Source: Pseudomonas sp. LB-090624 (GTDB taxonomy: Bacteria > Pseudomonadota > Gammaproteobacteria > Pseudomonadales > Pseudomonadaceae). From it: DNA of 64,000 nucleotides. The notes beneath the pieces were generated by a model. It was given only the letters and a program-made list of their open reading frames with translations, searched no databases and was not told the origin of the DNA. This document shows positions 18,698-26,013 of the stretch, piece by piece. The position numbers were made by a program, and so were the translations under genes. How positions within the stretch are numbered: the stretch's first letter is position 1; the number at the start of each line of letters is the position of its first letter. The DNA lies in the NCBI RefSeq assembly GCF_003205205.1, contig NZ_QJRL01000001.1, positions 354,576 to 418,575 on the forward strand, in the 5' to 3' direction.

Positions 18698-19905
18698 CCA
18701 GCACCCTGCCGCGGCGCACTTACCTGTATTTCAGCGCACAGTCGATCAACCTGACCACGGCGGTCATGTCGGTAACCATGGCTGCCATCGTCGGTGCCGC
18801 GCTGGCGCCAGATGCCGCGTGGTCTACGGTGCCTTATGGCTTCCAGTTTCTGTGCCTGATGCTGGCAACCTATCCGGTTTCCGGGTTGATGAGCCGCATT
18901 GGTCGCAAGAAAGCCTTCATGCTCGGCGCGATTCCCCTGGCGCTGTCAGGCGTCAGCGGCTTTCTGGCGGTGCAGCACCAGCACTTCGCAACCTTGATAC
19001 TCAGCCATTCTGCGCTGGGTGTGTACATCGCTTTTGCCAACTTCAACCGCTTTGCAGCCACAGACAACCTTGCCCAGGCCCTGAAACCCAAGGCCCTTTC
19101 GCTGGTCGTGGCCGGCGGCGTCATCGCTGCCGTGGTGGGGCCGACGCTCACCGAATGGCTGCGCGACATGGGCGGCTATCCGTTGTTTTCGTTGTGTTAC
19201 GCCGCGTTTGTCGGCCTGGCGCTGCTGTCACTGCTGATCGCCCTGTGCTTGCCCAACGATACCCACACGGCCAATGCGGCCAACAGCGCCGTCAGATCGG
19301 CCAGTGCCCGCGCCGAGCCGGCAAGCCCGAGCGTTCTAGTGGCAATGGCCGTCGCTGCGCTGGGCTACGGGATCATGAACCTGCTGATGATCCAGGCCTC
19401 GATGCACATGAAGCACATGCACCAGGACTTCACTGACGTGCGTTTGGCGATCCAATGGCATGTGATTGCCATGTTTGCGCCGTCGTTCTTCACCGGTGCA
19501 ATCATCCAGCGGCTAGGCATCAGGACCACAATCTGCGCAGGCTTGGCCCTGTTGATCGGTTGCTCGGCGTTGAATATCTGGTCGCACAGCTACGCCATGA
19601 TGACCCTGGCGCTGGTTGCTCTCGGGCTCGGCTGGAACCTGACGTATGTGGGGGGCGGTGCCTTGCTGGCGCAGTCGCTGCAGAATAGCCCGGCAGCGAT
19701 GCAGATGCAGGGCAAGAACGACCTGGCCATCGCCATTTTCGCCACCATCGGCGCCTTCAGCCCTTCGCTGTTGCTGAGTACGGTCGGCTGGGACGGCACC
19801 AATGCCATTTGCATGGTCTTGTGCATCGGCCTGCTCATCGCCACTGCCGGCCTGCTGCAGAACAAGGCCTGCCTGCGTGCTTCAATGGAAGGTGGCCGCA
19901 AATGA
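18694..19905 (+). CDS. MFS transporter
   Basis: A 403-residue major facilitator with about 12 hydrophobic segments in two halves separated by a hydrophilic loop (about 188-210). The TM2-3 loop motif reads GLMSRIGRKKAF near residue 65, the usual G-x-x-x-D/R-R-x-G-R pattern. The substrate cannot be read. Its ATG overlaps the alaX stop and its stop overlaps the next start (both ATGA), so it is made with the enzymes of the operon; export of the pathway product is the simplest reading. It has no signal of an antibiotic-efflux subfamily that I can name. Confidence 0.9.
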   Translation: MTSTLPRRTYLYFSAQSINLTTAVMSVTMAAIVGAALAPDAAWSTVPYGFQFLCLMLATYPVSGLMSRIGRKKAFMLGAIPLALSGVSGFLAVQHQHFATLILSHSALGVYIAFANFNRFAATDNLAQALKPKALSLVVAGGVIAAVVGPTLTEWLRDMGGYPLFSLCYAAFVGLALLSLLIALCLPNDTHTANAANSAVRSASARAEPASPSVLVAMAVAALGYGIMNLLMIQASMHMKHMHQDFTDVRLAIQWHVIAMFAPSFFTGAIIQRLGIRTTICAGLALLIGCSALNIWSHSYAMMTLALVALGLGWNLTYVGGGALLAQSLQNSPAAMQMQGKNDLAIAIFATIGAFSPSLLLSTVGWDGTNAICMVLCIGLLIATAGLLQNKACLRASMEGGRK

Positions 19906-20804
19906 GCGAGCTGATCAGCGTCAGTGAACGCATCTATACCAAGCTGGAAATGAACAACCCGGGTGGCAGCCACAAATACCGTGCGGCCCGGCGCATCATC
20001 GAGCATGCCGTGCGCAATGGCGACATCATCCCTGGGGTGACGACCGTCATCGAGAAGACCGGTGGCAGTTTCGGCTTCGGCCTGCTGGCGGCTTGCCACA
20101 AGTATCAGGTTGCGGTCGAACTGGCCGTTGGGCTGAGTTTCAGCCAGACCAAGCGTGACTTGCTGGAGTGCTTCGGTGCCCGGTTGATTGGCAAGGAAAT
20201 GCTCCTGGCCGGTGCAACACCCAAGGACGTGGTGATGCACCACCTGGAAAACCAGGCCGCGCTGGGCAAGTCATACTTCTACACCGACCAGTTCAACAAC
20301 CCTGTGGGGGTCGAAGCCCATCGGTATCAGACCGCCAGCGAACTGGCCGTGCAACTGACCAATGCCGGTGCGGGGCGGGACATCCTGTTTGTCGGCTGTG
20401 CAGGTACGGGTGCCAGTTTCACCGGCATTACCCTGGGGTTGAAGGATCATGGTTTTGACGTGTCGACGGTGCTGGTTGACCCCAGCGGCTGTGATTCGCG
20501 GGCGGGTGTGTTCGCCGATCATCGCTTCGAGGGCATGGCGGTGGGGGTTTGCCCGCCTTTCATGGACTGGTCGCTGGTGGACGAGCGGGCCCAGGTGCAG
20601 CACGCCGAAATGCTGGCCGCGCAACGCTGGTTCTACATGCAAAGCGGCATTTTCGTCGGCAACACCGCCGCCGCCTGCCTGGCGGTTGCCCAGCGCATGG
20701 CGCAGCATCCGCGCTATGTCGAGACCACCCTGGTGACCATCGCCTATGACGCCGGCCTGTGGTATCAGGACCTGCTGGGGACGAGCCGGCGTAACGCAGC
20801 GTAG
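19902..20804 (+). CDS. divergent cysteine synthase-like fold-type II PLP enzyme
   Basis: A 300-residue relative of O-acetylserine sulfhydrylase / tryptophan synthase beta. The Schiff-base lysine is K25 in NNPGGSHKYRAA, matching NPGGSxKxR of CysK, and a glycine-rich phosphate loop GCAGTGASFTG occurs near 167. The substrate-carboxylate loop, TSGNTG in CysK, is TGGSFG at 53-58, and the N-terminus is ~17 residues shorter than CysK. This argues for beta-replacement on an O-acetylserine-like substrate with a nucleophile other than sulfide, or an altered reaction. The start is the ATG overlapping the MFS stop (ATGA); a longer frame from 19809 is rejected. Confidence 0.85.
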   Translation: MSELISVSERIYTKLEMNNPGGSHKYRAARRIIEHAVRNGDIIPGVTTVIEKTGGSFGFGLLAACHKYQVAVELAVGLSFSQTKRDLLECFGARLIGKEMLLAGATPKDVVMHHLENQAALGKSYFYTDQFNNPVGVEAHRYQTASELAVQLTNAGAGRDILFVGCAGTGASFTGITLGLKDHGFDVSTVLVDPSGCDSRAGVFADHRFEGMAVGVCPPFMDWSLVDERAQVQHAEMLAAQRWFYMQSGIFVGNTAAACLAVAQRMAQHPRYVETTLVTIAYDAGLWYQDLLGTSRRNAA

Positions 20805-20845
20805 CTCCATGCAGGTACAGGTGTGCCTGAAGCCTGCACGGTTCA

Positions 20846-20932
20846 TGTGGCAGCGGGCTTGTCCGCGACGGATCCAGCGCGGTAGATGGCACCGGCTGTG
20901 CCGGTGATCGCGGCTGCAGCCGCCCCCACAGG
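20846..20932. repeat. REP-like palindromic element downstream of the operon
   Basis: TGTGG at 20846 and CCCCCACAGG at the other end flank an inner hairpin around CACCGGC-TGT-GCCGGTG (20890-20906) followed by ATCGCGG. It is the same family as the element at 4293, placed between convergent genes, where it may also end transcription. Confidence 0.6.
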
Positions 20933-20978
20933 TACAGCGCCAGCGCCAGGATGGTTGCCTACCGCGATGGGCGGCTAA

Positions 20979-21176
20979 TCAAGCCCCGTGGCACTTCTTG
21001 AATTTTTTCTCGCTGCCGCATGGGCACGGGTCGTTACGGCCAACGTCCTTCAGGGCGTTGCGGACCGGTTCCTGGTGACCGTGGTTGCAGTGCGGGCCGT
21101 GGACATGGCCGTGGTCGTGATGATGGTCATGGTCGTGGTTGCAGTCAGGGCCATGAACGTGAGGTTGTTGGGACAT
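20979..21176 (-). CDS. small His-rich SEC-C motif protein
   Basis: A 65-residue protein with two parts: an N-terminal segment (residues 5-35) in which about every second residue is His, with two HGPxCNH repeats, and a C-terminal SEC-C zinc motif, [14 protein letters not shown], as at the end of SecA. The His-rich half should bind several divalent metals; the SEC-C half binds one zinc and, in SecA, contacts SecB or ribosomes. No enzyme domain is present. It is near two further genes with related motifs (YchJ at 21663). The role is unknown; metal buffering or a ribosome/SecB contact are options. Confidence 0.8.
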   Translation of the reverse strand: MSQQPHVHGPDCNHDHDHHHDHGHVHGPHCNHGHQEPVRNALKDVGRNDPCPCGSEKKFKKCHGA

Positions 21177-21183
21177 TGCAGGG

Positions 21184-21660
21184 TTACTCCGGGATATGAT
21201 CGCCGGGGATTATCTCACCACTGCGCGATAAGTGCAGGTCCCGGTGGATGAGCAGCCCGGTGGCCAGTTCGCCCTGCAGTGTGTAGTGCAGCGGTTGCTT
21301 GCTTCTGAGCAGCTTGGCCAGCGGCTTGAGGTGTTGCCACAGGTTGGTTCGCGCGGTGATCTTGAAGGTTCGCCCGGCATGCCCGCCGACGCTGCGCCAG
21401 AGGCTGGTCTCGTCCTGCACCAGCAACAGGTCGTTGAGCCGTACGGCATATGACAGGCTGCGGATGAACAGGCGGCTGTCGTTGGGGTTGTCGACCTGCA
21501 GGTGCAGCACGAACTCCTGCTGCAGCAAACTGGCCTTGACCGTTTCGACCTCGACCAGGCGTACCTCAGGTTCGCGCCAGTCGTCACCGCCCCAGCTCGC
21601 ACAGCCGGCCAGGCATGCCATCAGCGTAGCGAGTAGCAGCAGGCGGGCGCGGGCCGTCAT
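21184..21660 (-). CDS. LEA type 2 family lipoprotein
   Basis: A 158-residue predicted outer-membrane lipoprotein: signal peptide with lipobox LAGC near residue 19, then a WHy/LEA14-type beta-sandwich (residues 40-150), with the typical [13 protein letters not shown] strand pattern. Function in bacteria is not established; LEA2 domains are linked to desiccation or stress and to lipid or protein contact. The start at 21660 gives a proper signal peptide; the longer frame overlaps the upstream gene. It lies 2 bp after ychJ, so it is probably co-transcribed. Confidence 0.8.
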   Translation of the reverse strand: MTARARLLLLATLMACLAGCASWGGDDWREPEVRLVEVETVKASLLQQEFVLHLQVDNPNDSRLFIRSLSYAVRLNDLLLVQDETSLWRSVGGHAGRTFKITARTNLWQHLKPLAKLLRSKQPLHYTLQGELATGLLIHRDLHLSRSGEIIPGDHIPE

Positions 21661-21662
21661 GA

Positions 21663-22142
21663 TCAGTTCGCCACGTAACTGGCACAGCATTTCTTGAACT
21701 TCTGCCCGCTGGCGCAGGGGCAGGGGTCATTGCGCCCGGCCTTCAGCCCGACCGTGGGGTCGATGAAGTACCAGCGCCCGGCGTGCTGGACGAACGCCGA
21801 GCGCTCGCGGTGCTGGTGGTCGCCGTCCAGGTCGTGCCAGCGTGCGGTGAAGGTGACAAAACCGTGCTCCGGCTGGCCTCCCAGTACTTCCGCGCTTTCC
21901 ACCTCCAGGCCCAGCCAGGTGCTCTGCGCACTCCAGGCAGCCATGGCGACGCGGTCCAGGTCGGCTTGCTGGGCGGGCAGCGTGGTGGCCACCAAGTAGT
22001 CGACCAGGCCCAGTACGTAGGCACTGTAGCGTGAACGCATCAGCGCCTGGGCATCCGGCGCCGGGGTGCCGGCATGGTAATGCCCACAGCAGGCGTCGAG
22101 CAGGTTGCCACTGCCACACGGGCAGACCGAGACACTCATCAT
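21663..22142 (-). CDS. YchJ family protein with two SEC-C motifs
   Basis: A 159-residue YchJ-type (UPF0225) protein. An N-terminal CPCGSG...CC knuckle (residues 7-20) and a C-terminal [13 protein letters not shown] knuckle flank an NTF2-like middle domain (about 30-135) with RYSAY and the [16 protein letters not shown] strand region. The zinc sites are intact. The ATG at 22142 overlaps the stop of the upstream DUF6231 gene (TGATG), which decides the start against a GTG two codons earlier. The function is unknown; it sits in a chain of three co-oriented genes. Confidence 0.85.
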   Translation of the reverse strand: MMSVSVCPCGSGNLLDACCGHYHAGTPAPDAQALMRSRYSAYVLGLVDYLVATTLPAQQADLDRVAMAAWSAQSTWLGLEVESAEVLGGQPEHGFVTFTARWHDLDGDHQHRERSAFVQHAGRWYFIDPTVGLKAGRNDPCPCASGQKFKKCCASYVAN

Positions 22143-22636
22143 CACCACCAGTACTTGCCGAAGTTTTCAGGGTTGGCCCAGAACCTGGCATTGAGCCAGT
22201 CCGGGACCTGCTTGTAGTCATGTAGATCATAGGTGAACAGGCTCAAGACCTGCTGGTCACGCCTGAATTTCTCGCTGGCCGACAAGGCCAGGGCGAAGAA
22301 GTCGGTGTCCTGCCACCCACAAGCGGCCAGGTCGGCCAATACGGCAACCCGGCTGGCATTGAGGTTGCGAATGCCACCGAGCAATTCCAGGCCGGTGCGC
22401 TTGGGCAGGTGCTCCAGGCAGTCCACCAGCACCGCCAGGTCGAAGCGCTGGGCAGCGAGCTCGGCTGGTAGTGGGCCGGGGGCGGCAGTGGCGATAGTCA
22501 CGTGAGGGTGCGCCTGGGCGAAGGCATCCAGTGCCGGGAAGCGCGTGCCCACCAGCAGCAGGCGTTGCGGGGTGAAGCGCTCGAGCAGCGCCGCCAGGGC
22601 CTGCTGCGGGGTGCGTTGGGAAAAACCGTCGGTCAT
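22142..22636 (-). CDS. DUF6231-type protein, methyltransferase-like fold
   Basis: A 164-residue cytoplasmic protein. It resembles a trimmed Rossmann methyltransferase (LLLVGTR near residue 23, [15 protein letters not shown] near 72), but a clear SAM-binding glycine motif is not seen. The C-terminus ([29 protein letters not shown]) is aromatic-rich. I place it with the pseudomonad family DUF6231 from memory of its neighbours and ending; the function is unknown. The start ATG is preceded by GAGGA. It is followed by overlapping ychJ and the LEA2 lipoprotein. Confidence 0.7.
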   Translation of the reverse strand: MTDGFSQRTPQQALAALLERFTPQRLLLVGTRFPALDAFAQAHPHVTIATAAPGPLPAELAAQRFDLAVLVDCLEHLPKRTGLELLGGIRNLNASRVAVLADLAACGWQDTDFFALALSASEKFRRDQQVLSLFTYDLHDYKQVPDWLNARFWANPENFGKYWW

Positions 22637-22794
22637 TGCCTGTCCTCGTTCAAGTCGTCCAAGACTAGCTGGCCGCAGCGTGTGGGCAAAGAGGCATGTG
22701 ACCGCGTCGTGGCTTATTGCTGGCAGCATTGGAATGCGCGGTCTTTACTCCCAGAGATCGGCCATATGCCGATTCCCCTAGGAGAAGCAATCAA

Positions 22795-23490
22795 ATGAGC
22801 ATAGTACGCACAGCGTTACCCCTGGTACTGCTCACCAGTGTGTTGACTGGTTGTGCAGGTTTGCAAAAAACCGACTGGCCGAAATGTGCTGCCGTCGGGG
22901 GTGTCGGCGGCGCCGCCCTGGGCGCTATCGAAAGTTCCAGCTGGGCGGGCTGGGGTGCGTTGCTGGGCGGTGGCCTGGCAGCGGGCTACTGCTGGGCCCA
23001 TGGCGATGGCGACGAGGATGGCGACGGCGTGCCGGACAGCCGTGACAAGTGCCCTGGCACCCCGCGCGGGGTGCAGGTCGATGCCAATGGCTGCCCGCCC
23101 GAGCCGCCAGCCCCAGTGGTCGAGGAAGTGGTGGTGCAGAAGGAAGAGGTCATCGTCATCCGCGATGTGCACTTCGAGTTTGACTCTGCGCGCCTGACCG
23201 CCAGCGACAAGGAACGCCTCAATACCATTGCCACGCGCCTGAAACAGGAAGCGCCATCAGCCCGGCTGAGCGTCAGCGGCCATACCGACAGCGTCGGCTC
23301 CGACAGCTACAACCAGAAACTGTCCGAGCGCCGTGCCCATTCGGTGACCGATTACCTGGTCGAGAGCGGTGTGCCGCGCAGCAGCTTCATTTCGGTGGTG
23401 GGTGCCGGTGAAACCCAGCCAGTGGCAGACAATGCCACGGCCGATGGGCGGGCCATGAACCGTCGTACCGAGATCAAGATCCAGCGGTAA
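22795..23490 (+). CDS. OmpA-family lipoprotein (paralogue 1)
   Basis: A 231-residue lipoprotein: lipobox LTGC near residue 19, a glycine-zipper-like segment (36-65), an Asp-rich thrombospondin-type-3-like stretch DGDEDGDGVPDSRDKCP (71-87), then a C-terminal OmpA peptidoglycan-binding domain with FEFDSARL and the SGHTDSVGSDSYNQKLSERRA motif. It should sit in the outer membrane and bind peptidoglycan. The ATG at 22795 follows GGAG. It is followed after 89 bp by a paralogue with the same domain order. Confidence 0.9.
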   Translation: MSIVRTALPLVLLTSVLTGCAGLQKTDWPKCAAVGGVGGAALGAIESSSWAGWGALLGGGLAAGYCWAHGDGDEDGDGVPDSRDKCPGTPRGVQVDANGCPPEPPAPVVEEVVVQKEEVIVIRDVHFEFDSARLTASDKERLNTIATRLKQEAPSARLSVSGHTDSVGSDSYNQKLSERRAHSVTDYLVESGVPRSSFISVVGAGETQPVADNATADGRAMNRRTEIKIQR

Positions 23491-23579
23491 ATCGGTATGC
23501 GCCCGTGCCTTGAGCAGTGGCACGGGTGCGTCTGCATGCCGGTCAGACGTTGGTGGCCAATGACACAGGAGCATTTAGC

Positions 23580-24299
23580 ATGCGTGTGACGTCAAAGGCG
23601 GCATTGCCGCTGCTGGTGGCCGTTAGCCTGCTCGCAGGGTGCGCTACGCACAGCGATGGCAGCGCGCCGCTCAATCAAAGGACCTGGCCCGTCTGCAGCC
23701 TGTTGGGCGGCCTTGTCGGTGGCGGCCTGGGCGCTATCGAAAGCTCTACGTGGGCGGCTGGTGGCGGTGCCCTGGGCGCGATCGCCGGCGGGTTGATCTG
23801 TTATGCCCAGGACGGTGATGAAGATGGCGACGGTATTTTCGATCGGCGCGACCATTGCCCCGACACCCCTGCCAACACCCCGGTCGACCACATGGGTTGC
23901 CCGTTGAAGGAATACCCGGCAGCGCCGCCGGCCACTGCTCCCGAACCCTCGCCTGAAGTGATCATCCTCGATGACAACGGCGCGGTGATGTTCGCCTTCG
24001 ACTCCGCCGAACTGACGCCGGCGGCCAAGGCGCGTTTGCAGGACCTGGTGGCGAAACTCAATTCACCGACGGTGGCCAAGGTCAGGGTGGTCGGCCACAC
24101 CGACAGCGTCGGTTCCGACAGCTACAACCAGGCGCTTTCCGAACGCCGCGCCAGCAGCGTGGCCGAGTACCTGATCGGCCAGGGTCTCGAGGCCGGCAAG
24201 GTCACCAGCCAGGGCCGCGGCGAAAGTGAACCGGTCACGGACAATGAAACCGAAGAGGGCCGCACACGCAACCGACGGGTGGAGCTGCACCTCAACTAA
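23580..24299 (+). CDS. OmpA-family lipoprotein (paralogue 2)
   Basis: A 239-residue paralogue of the preceding gene with the same order: lipobox LAGC, glycine zipper (GGLVGGGLGAIESSTWAAGG), a DGDEDGDGIFDRRDHCP calcium-binding-like segment and an OmpA domain (FAFDSAEL, GHTDSVGSDSYNQALSERRAS). Tandem duplication is evident from shared blocks such as GAIESS and GHTDSVGSDSYNQ. It is predicted to anchor the outer membrane to peptidoglycan. An AGGAG lies 10 bp before the ATG. No terminator is obvious between the two paralogues, so they may be transcribed together. Confidence 0.9.
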   Translation: MRVTSKAALPLLVAVSLLAGCATHSDGSAPLNQRTWPVCSLLGGLVGGGLGAIESSTWAAGGGALGAIAGGLICYAQDGDEDGDGIFDRRDHCPDTPANTPVDHMGCPLKEYPAAPPATAPEPSPEVIILDDNGAVMFAFDSAELTPAAKARLQDLVAKLNSPTVAKVRVVGHTDSVGSDSYNQALSERRASSVAEYLIGQGLEAGKVTSQGRGESEPVTDNETEEGRTRNRRVELHLN

Positions 24300-24395
24300 G
24301 CGGTGCTGGCGCCGGTCTTGGCCTTGCAGTTAATGTGGGTCGCACGGCTCGCGCGCGGGCCGTCCCGACATAACGACAATTCATAGGGGCGGGGT

Positions 24396-24671
24396 ATGAA
24401 GTTCATCCTGGGCCTGGGCAAGGTCCTGACGGTCGCTTTCTGGGGCGTGGTGTTGTTCAATCAGCTGATGCCACAGCCGTTGCCCTTCAATCTGCTGATC
24501 AATGCGTCCGGCATCTTCCTGCTGGGCCTGCACCTGCTTGAGGTACTGTTCTTCAATCGCAGCCTGCGCGGGCGTAGTCACCGCTGGTTCGACCGTTTGC
24601 AGATCCTGTTGACGGGTATCTTCCATGTCATGTCCATTCCCCGTGCGCAGGAGGCGCCGCGCAATGCGTAA
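24396..24671 (+). CDS. DUF1145 inner-membrane protein
   Basis: A 91-residue membrane protein with two or three hydrophobic segments (about 4-24, 31-52 and 66-82), matching the DUF1145 family (E. coli YhhL-like). No function is known. Its stop overlaps the start of the collagen-like gene by 8 bp, which couples the two translationally; that link is the only clue to a shared role. Confidence 0.8.
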   Translation: MKFILGLGKVLTVAFWGVVLFNQLMPQPLPFNLLINASGIFLLGLHLLEVLFFNRSLRGRSHRWFDRLQILLTGIFHVMSIPRAQEAPRNA

Positions 24672-25422
24672 TCTGATATTGCTGGCCATGTTGGCCACCC
24701 CCCTGGCCCAGGCCGAAAACCTGGAGGTTGCCGCTAACTCCATGCTGCGCCTGCCCGACAAGTCGGCCAGTGTGCACTTGACCCAGTTGCATGTCGCTGA
24801 TGCGGCGACCCTGATGCTGCCGGCTACGCTGACAGAGTTGAAGATTGACCAGCTGGAGCTGGGCCGCGATGCGCGAATTGTCGTGGCCCCCGCCGATAGC
24901 CCGCTGCTGATCGAGGCGCGCAGCGCGCGGCTGGGCGAGGGCAGCGAGTTCAGCGCCACCGGGGCGGCGGGTAGCTATCAGCGGGCAGCCCGCTCGGGTC
25001 GCAGCCTGGACCTGAAGCTGGCGGAAGTGGATGCCGAGCGGCTAGCGATCGATGCCCGCGGCGGCGCAGGGGCACCGGGTTACGTGGGGCTCGATGGTGG
25101 CAACGGCCAGGCCGGTGGGTGCACGTGGGGCCAGGCCAGCCGCGGTGCCAATGGCGATGATGGCGGCAACGGGCACGATGGTGCCCCGGGCGGTCGCATT
25201 CGCCTGAGCTTGCCACAGGGCTTCCCGCAAGCGCGCATCGTCGTGCGCCTGGATGGCGGCGCCCCGGGTAAGCCCGGGGCAGCAGGCAAAGCCGGCAAAG
25301 GTGGCGCGAGCAAGGGTTGCCTGGTGTACAGCACAGATGCCGGCGCCAATGGCCGACCAGGCCAGCCGGGGCAGCCTGGCCTGGCCGGGGCTGCAGGGGA
25401 GTTGATCCTGCAGCGGCTCTGA
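24664..25422 (+). CDS. secreted collagen-like protein
   Basis: A 252-residue protein with a signal peptide (cleavage after LAQA, residue ~18), an N-terminal region (20-125) with short beta-rich repeats like a solenoid, and two Gly-rich blocks (about 133-180 and 200-245) with collagen-like G-x-y runs, such as GAPGKPGAAGKAGKGG and GRPGQPGQPGLAGAAG. Two cysteines, one in each glycine block, could form a disulfide. No anchor is seen, so it is periplasmic or exported. It overlaps the DUF1145 gene. The function is unknown. Confidence 0.8.
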   Translation: MRNLILLAMLATPLAQAENLEVAANSMLRLPDKSASVHLTQLHVADAATLMLPATLTELKIDQLELGRDARIVVAPADSPLLIEARSARLGEGSEFSATGAAGSYQRAARSGRSLDLKLAEVDAERLAIDARGGAGAPGYVGLDGGNGQAGGCTWGQASRGANGDDGGNGHDGAPGGRIRLSLPQGFPQARIVVRLDGGAPGKPGAAGKAGKGGASKGCLVYSTDAGANGRPGQPGQPGLAGAAGELILQRL

Positions 25423-25427
25423 ACCGT

Positions 25428-25445
25428 GTGGGAGGCAGCTCCCAC
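25428..25445. terminator. GC hairpin between convergent genes
   Basis: GTGGGAG-GCAG-CTCCCAC, a perfect 7-bp stem between the collagen-like gene and the convergent CopD-like gene. There is no T-tract on either strand, so its role as terminator is tentative; it could also be a degenerate REP end. Confidence 0.4.
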
Positions 25446-25450
25446 CGTTG

Positions 25451-25915
25451 TCAAAGCACCAGTCGCGAACTGGCCACCACAACCACGGCCAGGCCCAGCA
25501 GCAGGTTGATGCCCACCATCCGCCGAATCCGCCCCAGCGCCGCCGCGCCCGTCGGCCAGTCCTCGGCCAGCACCGCGGCTTTCAACTCCGGCAGCAGCAG
25601 CGCCTGAATACGCATGAACAAGGCAAACATGGCGATCCCGCCACCGATCATCACGTGCACATACTTCGGCGCCGTCTCGAAACCGCTGAAGCGCATGTGC
25701 AACATCCCGATACCACTGATCGCCAAAATCGCCACTGCCAGCCAGACCCAGACGAAGAAGCGTCGGAAAACTTCCACCCACAAGCGCAGGCGGGCAGGCC
25801 CTTCGAGGGCTGCAACCGTTGCCGGGCGTAGCACCAGCCAGGCGAAGAACATGCCGCCGACCCACACCAGGGCGGCCAGGACATGCAGTGTGTAGGGGAG
25901 GGCGAAGGCGAGCAT
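25451..25915 (-). CDS. CopD-family integral membrane protein
   Basis: A 154-residue protein with four predicted membrane helices, starting LAFALPYTLHVLAALVWVGGMFFAWLV: the conserved His and Trp of the CopD/DUF2269-like fold are in the first helix. Relatives may carry copper or heme-type ligands, but no defined substrate can be assigned. The start was set at the ATG at 25915, preceded by GGAG; two upstream in-frame ATGs lack this. It is divergent from dinG by about 100 bp. Confidence 0.75.
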   Translation of the reverse strand: MLAFALPYTLHVLAALVWVGGMFFAWLVLRPATVAALEGPARLRLWVEVFRRFFVWVWLAVAILAISGIGMLHMRFSGFETAPKYVHVMIGGGIAMFALFMRIQALLLPELKAAVLAEDWPTGAAALGRIRRMVGINLLLGLAVVVVASSRLVL

Positions 25916-26013
25916 CAGGATCTCCATGCGGCACAATGGGCAATAGCGGGGTATGATAGCCGCCCCATGCGAAACACTGAAAATATATCCAGCCCTCCGG
26001 GCGCCTGCAGACC

